From an uncultured Lachnospiraceae bacterium (lineage in GTDB: Bacteria > Bacillota_A > Clostridia > Lachnospirales > Lachnospiraceae), in assembly GCA_902787595.1 (NCBI GenBank), contig CADAHD010000075.1, positions 1-9,012 of the forward strand: a stretch of DNA of 9,012 nucleotides, in the 5' to 3' direction. Below the pieces are notes generated by a model, which saw only the letters and a program-made list of their open reading frames with translations, did no database searches and was not told the origin of the DNA. The position numbers and the translations under genes were made by a program. This document shows, one piece after another, positions 6,447 through 9,012 of the stretch (position 1 is the first letter of the stretch; each line of letters begins with the position of its first letter).

Positions 6447-7997
6447 TTATAAACAGCGCCTTATCATGGGCCTTAAACCATACACTTCTTCAAAGAAAGA
6501 AGCACGGCTCTTAAGGCGCTCCTGTTCAAATAAAAGATCCGCGCCCGCATCAACATCTATAAAGAGCATGTCTTCCTTTAACGATACGCGCACATTTTTG
6601 ATCTTCTGCTTATGGCTCTTGTCCAGCGCATTGGCTATGCGCAGGATAGCCGTTAATTTGGCTATATTAAGATAGGCTTCTTCTGTAACATCACTGTGGG
6701 TGGAAAGTTCTTCAAAATACTCAAACTCCTCGTGATTAAACTTCACCACGCAGGCTAAGATCTCCCTTTCCTGATGCGAAAGCCCTATTATCTCGGTATT
6801 CATTATGATCGCATGCGAACAGCCGCCAACATTGGTCATATTGATAAACTTGCCGCAGTCATGAAGCGTTGCGGAGAGTCTTAAAATAAGTCGCTGTCTC
6901 TCGCCCATGCCATGGACCTTCTTCATGCCGTCAAAAACAGCCAGGGCTATATTCTCCAGCGCATCCGCTCTCTTTCTGCTGCCCATATAACGGCGGCTTA
7001 TTGTAGCCGCGCATGCCAGTATGTCGGCTTCAAAATCGCGGCTGGCAGCCTTGAGTCTGTGCTGTTCCGCATACTCATAAGCGATTCCGTCGCAGAGCGT
7101 GGCTCCCGGCACCCAGAGCGTATCCGCGCCAAAGCTTTTTGCCACGCGCTTCATTATGCCTGTGGATATCTTAAGCAGCGGGACGCTCTCTTCCGATATC
7201 TCCAGCCTGTCCGATAATTCCTCGCTGCCTTCACCCATTATGGCTTCGGCAAACTCCATAAATTCCCCGATCCGTGCCACTCGGTCAGCACCCACTCCGG
7301 GAACGGCGCTCTCAAATCTGTCCGAAAGGTAATCATCCATGATGATCAGGTTCTTTATCTCCCTGTCCTTAAGATACATCTTCTTAAAGACGGAAAGCTG
7401 TCCGTCTATCATCTCGTCCATCAGAGCTTCTATCTGCGTTGATCGCGGCTTCATGGACTGAAGCCTCTCGTGCAGGCGCAGCACTCCCAGCTTTAAGCTC
7501 TGCGTAATGACCAGCGCGCCTTTGTCAAACAGCGAAAGCTGAATGCTTCCGCCGCCTATATCCACGATGGCCGTCGGCTTTACTATTATCGCGTCAAACT
7601 GATCGCCGTTGGCCGCTATTGCTTTGTAATCGAGAAATCTCTGTTCCGAATTGCTTAATATTTCCAGATCGATGCCGCTGCGGTTTTTGATCCTGTCCAG
7701 CAGTATCTCGGTATTATCGATCTCGCGAAAGGCAGACGTGCCATAAGCCCGATAATCCTTTACATGATATTCACGCATAACATCCTTGAATTCCTGCAGG
7801 ATGCGGAAAAGCTCTTCCATTTTTGCGTGACTGATCTTTCTGGTGGCATAGGAATCCGTGCCCAGCGCCAGCCTGTGGCGCAGATGGTCCAGCTGCCTGA
7901 TGCCGCCCGAACTGATCTCAAATATCTTAAGACAAAGCTCAAAACTGCCCACATCAAGGGCAGCAAAGAGTCTGGTATTATTCTTCTTTTCTGCCAT
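6447..7997 (-). CDS. ppx: Exopolyphosphatase / guanosine pentaphosphatase with HD domain
   Basis: Member of the Ppx/GppA family: either trims phosphate from polyphosphate chain ends or converts pppGpp to ppGpp. At 516 residues it is the long, Ppx-like form. The ASKHA-fold ATPase-like part covers about 10-310: phosphate loop DVGSFE (15-20), YGTSAFREIDN (85-95), catalytic Glu in the SNSEQRFLDY segment (E118) and second phosphate loop DIGGGSIQLS (146-155). The HD-type domain follows (about 325-480): LHDCGKFI with H379/D380, and LRIANALDKSHKQ (452-464). The first loop reads GSFE rather than the common GSNS. GAGGGG lies 7 nt before the ATG, inside the upstream DUF815 gene, whose end it overlaps by 20 bp. 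The ppk neighbour makes polyphosphate the likelier substrate, but Ppx and GppA activities cannot be separated by reading alone. Confidence 0.93.
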   Translation of the reverse strand: MAEKKNNTRLFAALDVGSFELCLKIFEISSGGIRQLDHLRHRLALGTDSYATRKISHAKMEELFRILQEFKDVMREYHVKDYRAYGTSAFREIDNTEILLDRIKNRSGIDLEILSNSEQRFLDYKAIAANGDQFDAIIVKPTAIVDIGGGSIQLSLFDKGALVITQSLKLGVLRLHERLQSMKPRSTQIEALMDEMIDGQLSVFKKMYLKDREIKNLIIMDDYLSDRFESAVPGVGADRVARIGEFMEFAEAIMGEGSEELSDRLEISEESVPLLKISTGIMKRVAKSFGADTLWVPGATLCDGIAYEYAEQHRLKAASRDFEADILACAATISRRYMGSRKRADALENIALAVFDGMKKVHGMGERQRLILRLSATLHDCGKFINMTNVGGCSHAIIMNTEIIGLSHQEREILACVVKFNHEEFEYFEELSTHSDVTEEAYLNIAKLTAILRIANALDKSHKQKIKNVRVSLKEDMLFIDVDAGADLLFEQERLKSRASFFEEVYGLRPMIRRCL

Positions 7998-9012
7998 TCA
8001 TATCCCCCTCTGCCCTGCCACGAAGATAATCTATGAACTGAACGGCTGTCCTTCCGGATAAACCATTATGATTGAGCTCCCATCTGTTAGCCATGAGCCT
8101 TAACTCATCTGAAGCGTAAGGCAGCTCATAGCGCGCCGCAAGGGTCTCAACGATATTGTAAAACTCTTTCTGCTCGGGCGCCCCGTAATAGATCGAAACG
8201 CCAAAGCGCGCAAAGAGTGAAAGCTTCTCCTGCACCGTCTCGTTCTTATGCTTATCCAGGGGGCTCTCCGGCCTGTCATTAAAGCTTTCGCGCACCAGAT
8301 GCCTGCGGTTGGATGTCGAATAGATCAGCACGTTCTCCGGTCTCTCCTCCAATCCGCCTTCTATGATCGCTTTCAGATATTTATACTCCAGCTCAAATTC
8401 CTCGAATGAAAGATCGTCAAGATAGATAATGAAGCGGTAATTACGATCCTTGATATTGCGGATCAGCTGGGGGATCTCTTTGTACTGATGCTTATAGACC
8501 TCTATCATGCGCAGGCCTTTGTCATAATACTTATGCAGTATGCCTCTTATGCTGGAGCTCTTGCCCGTGCCGGCCTCTCCGTAGAGCAGCACATTGTTGG
8601 CTCTTCTTCCTGCAAGGAAAGCTTCCGTATTCTCGCACAGCATCTGCTTCTGGCGCTCATAGCCCACCAGATTATCCAGAGAGCATGAAGCCACATTAAG
8701 TATGGGCACTATCTCTCCGCCTTCTCCCACGCGGAAAGCACGGTGGAGTCCCAGACATCCCACGCCGTAATCCCTGTAGAAATGCTCGATCACCTTAAGT
8801 CTGTCTTCGGGATCGGTGGCGGACCACATGCGCTTTGAATGCTCCATGATTGCTTCCCTTATAAGAGGGCTGTATTTCTTGCCGTCTGTTGCGGCGGTAT
8901 AAAACTCAAAGTCCGCCGATCCGGGCAGGTCTTTAAAGCTGTCCAGCGCGATCATGGCGTTAAGCGCATATTCCCTTATGCTGCCCTTAACTTCCTCTCT
9001 GTGCTCGGCTGC
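7978..9012 (-). CDS. DUF815 family AAA-type ATPase (5' partial)
   Basis: P-loop ATPase of the DUF815 family, biological role not established. Counted from the Met at 8955: Walker A GEAGTGKS (126-133), Walker B FIIYLDDLSF (175-184), sensor-1 region STSNRRHLVRESF (213-225, N216), an arginine in LFARFG (R250) that could be a finger, and a sensor-2-like SGRTAVQFIDYL (300-311, R302). The LDDLSFEE and TSNRRHLVRESF blocks are diagnostic of the family. The frame has no stop between 8956 and the window end, and the 19 extra codons read like normal protein. The true start is therefore probably outside the window and the Met at 8955 is internal. The N-terminal ~90 residues are helical with no recognisable domain. 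No TM helix. It is the first visible gene of the operon and overlaps ppx by 20 bp, hinting at coupled synthesis with polyphosphate enzymes. Confidence 0.93.
   Translation of the reverse strand, partial: AAEHREEVKGSIREYALNAMIALDSFKDLPGSADFEFYTAATDGKKYSPLIREAIMEHSKRMWSATDPEDRLKVIEHFYRDYGVGCLGLHRAFRVGEGGEIVPILNVASCSLDNLVGYERQKQMLCENTEAFLAGRRANNVLLYGEAGTGKSSSIRGILHKYYDKGLRMIEVYKHQYKEIPQLIRNIKDRNYRFIIYLDDLSFEEFELEYKYLKAIIEGGLEERPENVLIYSTSNRRHLVRESFNDRPESPLDKHKNETVQEKLSLFARFGVSIYYGAPEQKEFYNIVETLAARYELPYASDELRLMANRWELNHNGLSGRTAVQFIDYLRGRAEGDMNGRKEE
8005..8010 (-). promoter_or_regulatory. Ribosome binding site of ppx
   Basis: GAGGGG on the - strand, about 7 nt before the ppx ATG (7997-7995) and inside the DUF815 coding sequence. 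It supports the chosen ppx start and hence the 20-bp gene overlap. Confidence 0.6.

Overview
The window looks like ordinary chromosome from a Firmicute of the class Clostridia, most probably a Lachnospiraceae-type gut anaerobe. This is judged from protein flavour only: a YbiT-like ABC-F protein, a zinc-ribbon/TM protein, a DUF815 ATPase, and a ppx-ppk pair with clostridial-looking sequence. There are strong AGGAGG-type ribosome binding sites and a textbook TTGACA-17-TATACT promoter. I see no rRNA, tRNA, CRISPR array, transposase, integrase or phage gene.

The left part (1-3299) reads on the + strand. It holds the 3' portion of a YbiT-type ABC-F ATPase gene, cut by the window edge. A Cof-type HAD phosphatase gene overlaps its last bases. 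Then comes a separately promoted gene for a membrane protein with an N-terminal zinc ribbon, an Asn/Gln/Met-rich linker, one TM helix and a charged external domain. An 11-bp-stem intrinsic terminator at 3323-3349 closes this side. About 80 bases follow that hold a short interspersed palindromic repeat with a 23-bp tandem duplication.

The right part (3436-9012) is one tightly packed operon read on the - strand. In transcription order it is a DUF815 AAA-type ATPase (5' end outside the window), exopolyphosphatase Ppx/GppA with an HD domain, polyphosphate kinase Ppk1, Maf nucleotide pyrophosphatase, and a very acidic 88-residue protein of unknown function. Gaps run from a 20-bp overlap to 27 bp, so co-transcription is likely. 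Ppk and Ppx make and degrade polyphosphate. Maf removes non-canonical or excess nucleoside triphosphates. The DUF815 ATPase and the acidic protein are the uncharacterised partners. The two transcription units converge on the terminator/repeat region.

No wholly new system is evident. The points most worth a second look are: the ABC-F protein, where three motif losses all fall in the same composite ATP site; the DUF815-ppx-ppk-maf-acidic protein gene order; and the interspersed repeat next to the operon's last stop codon.
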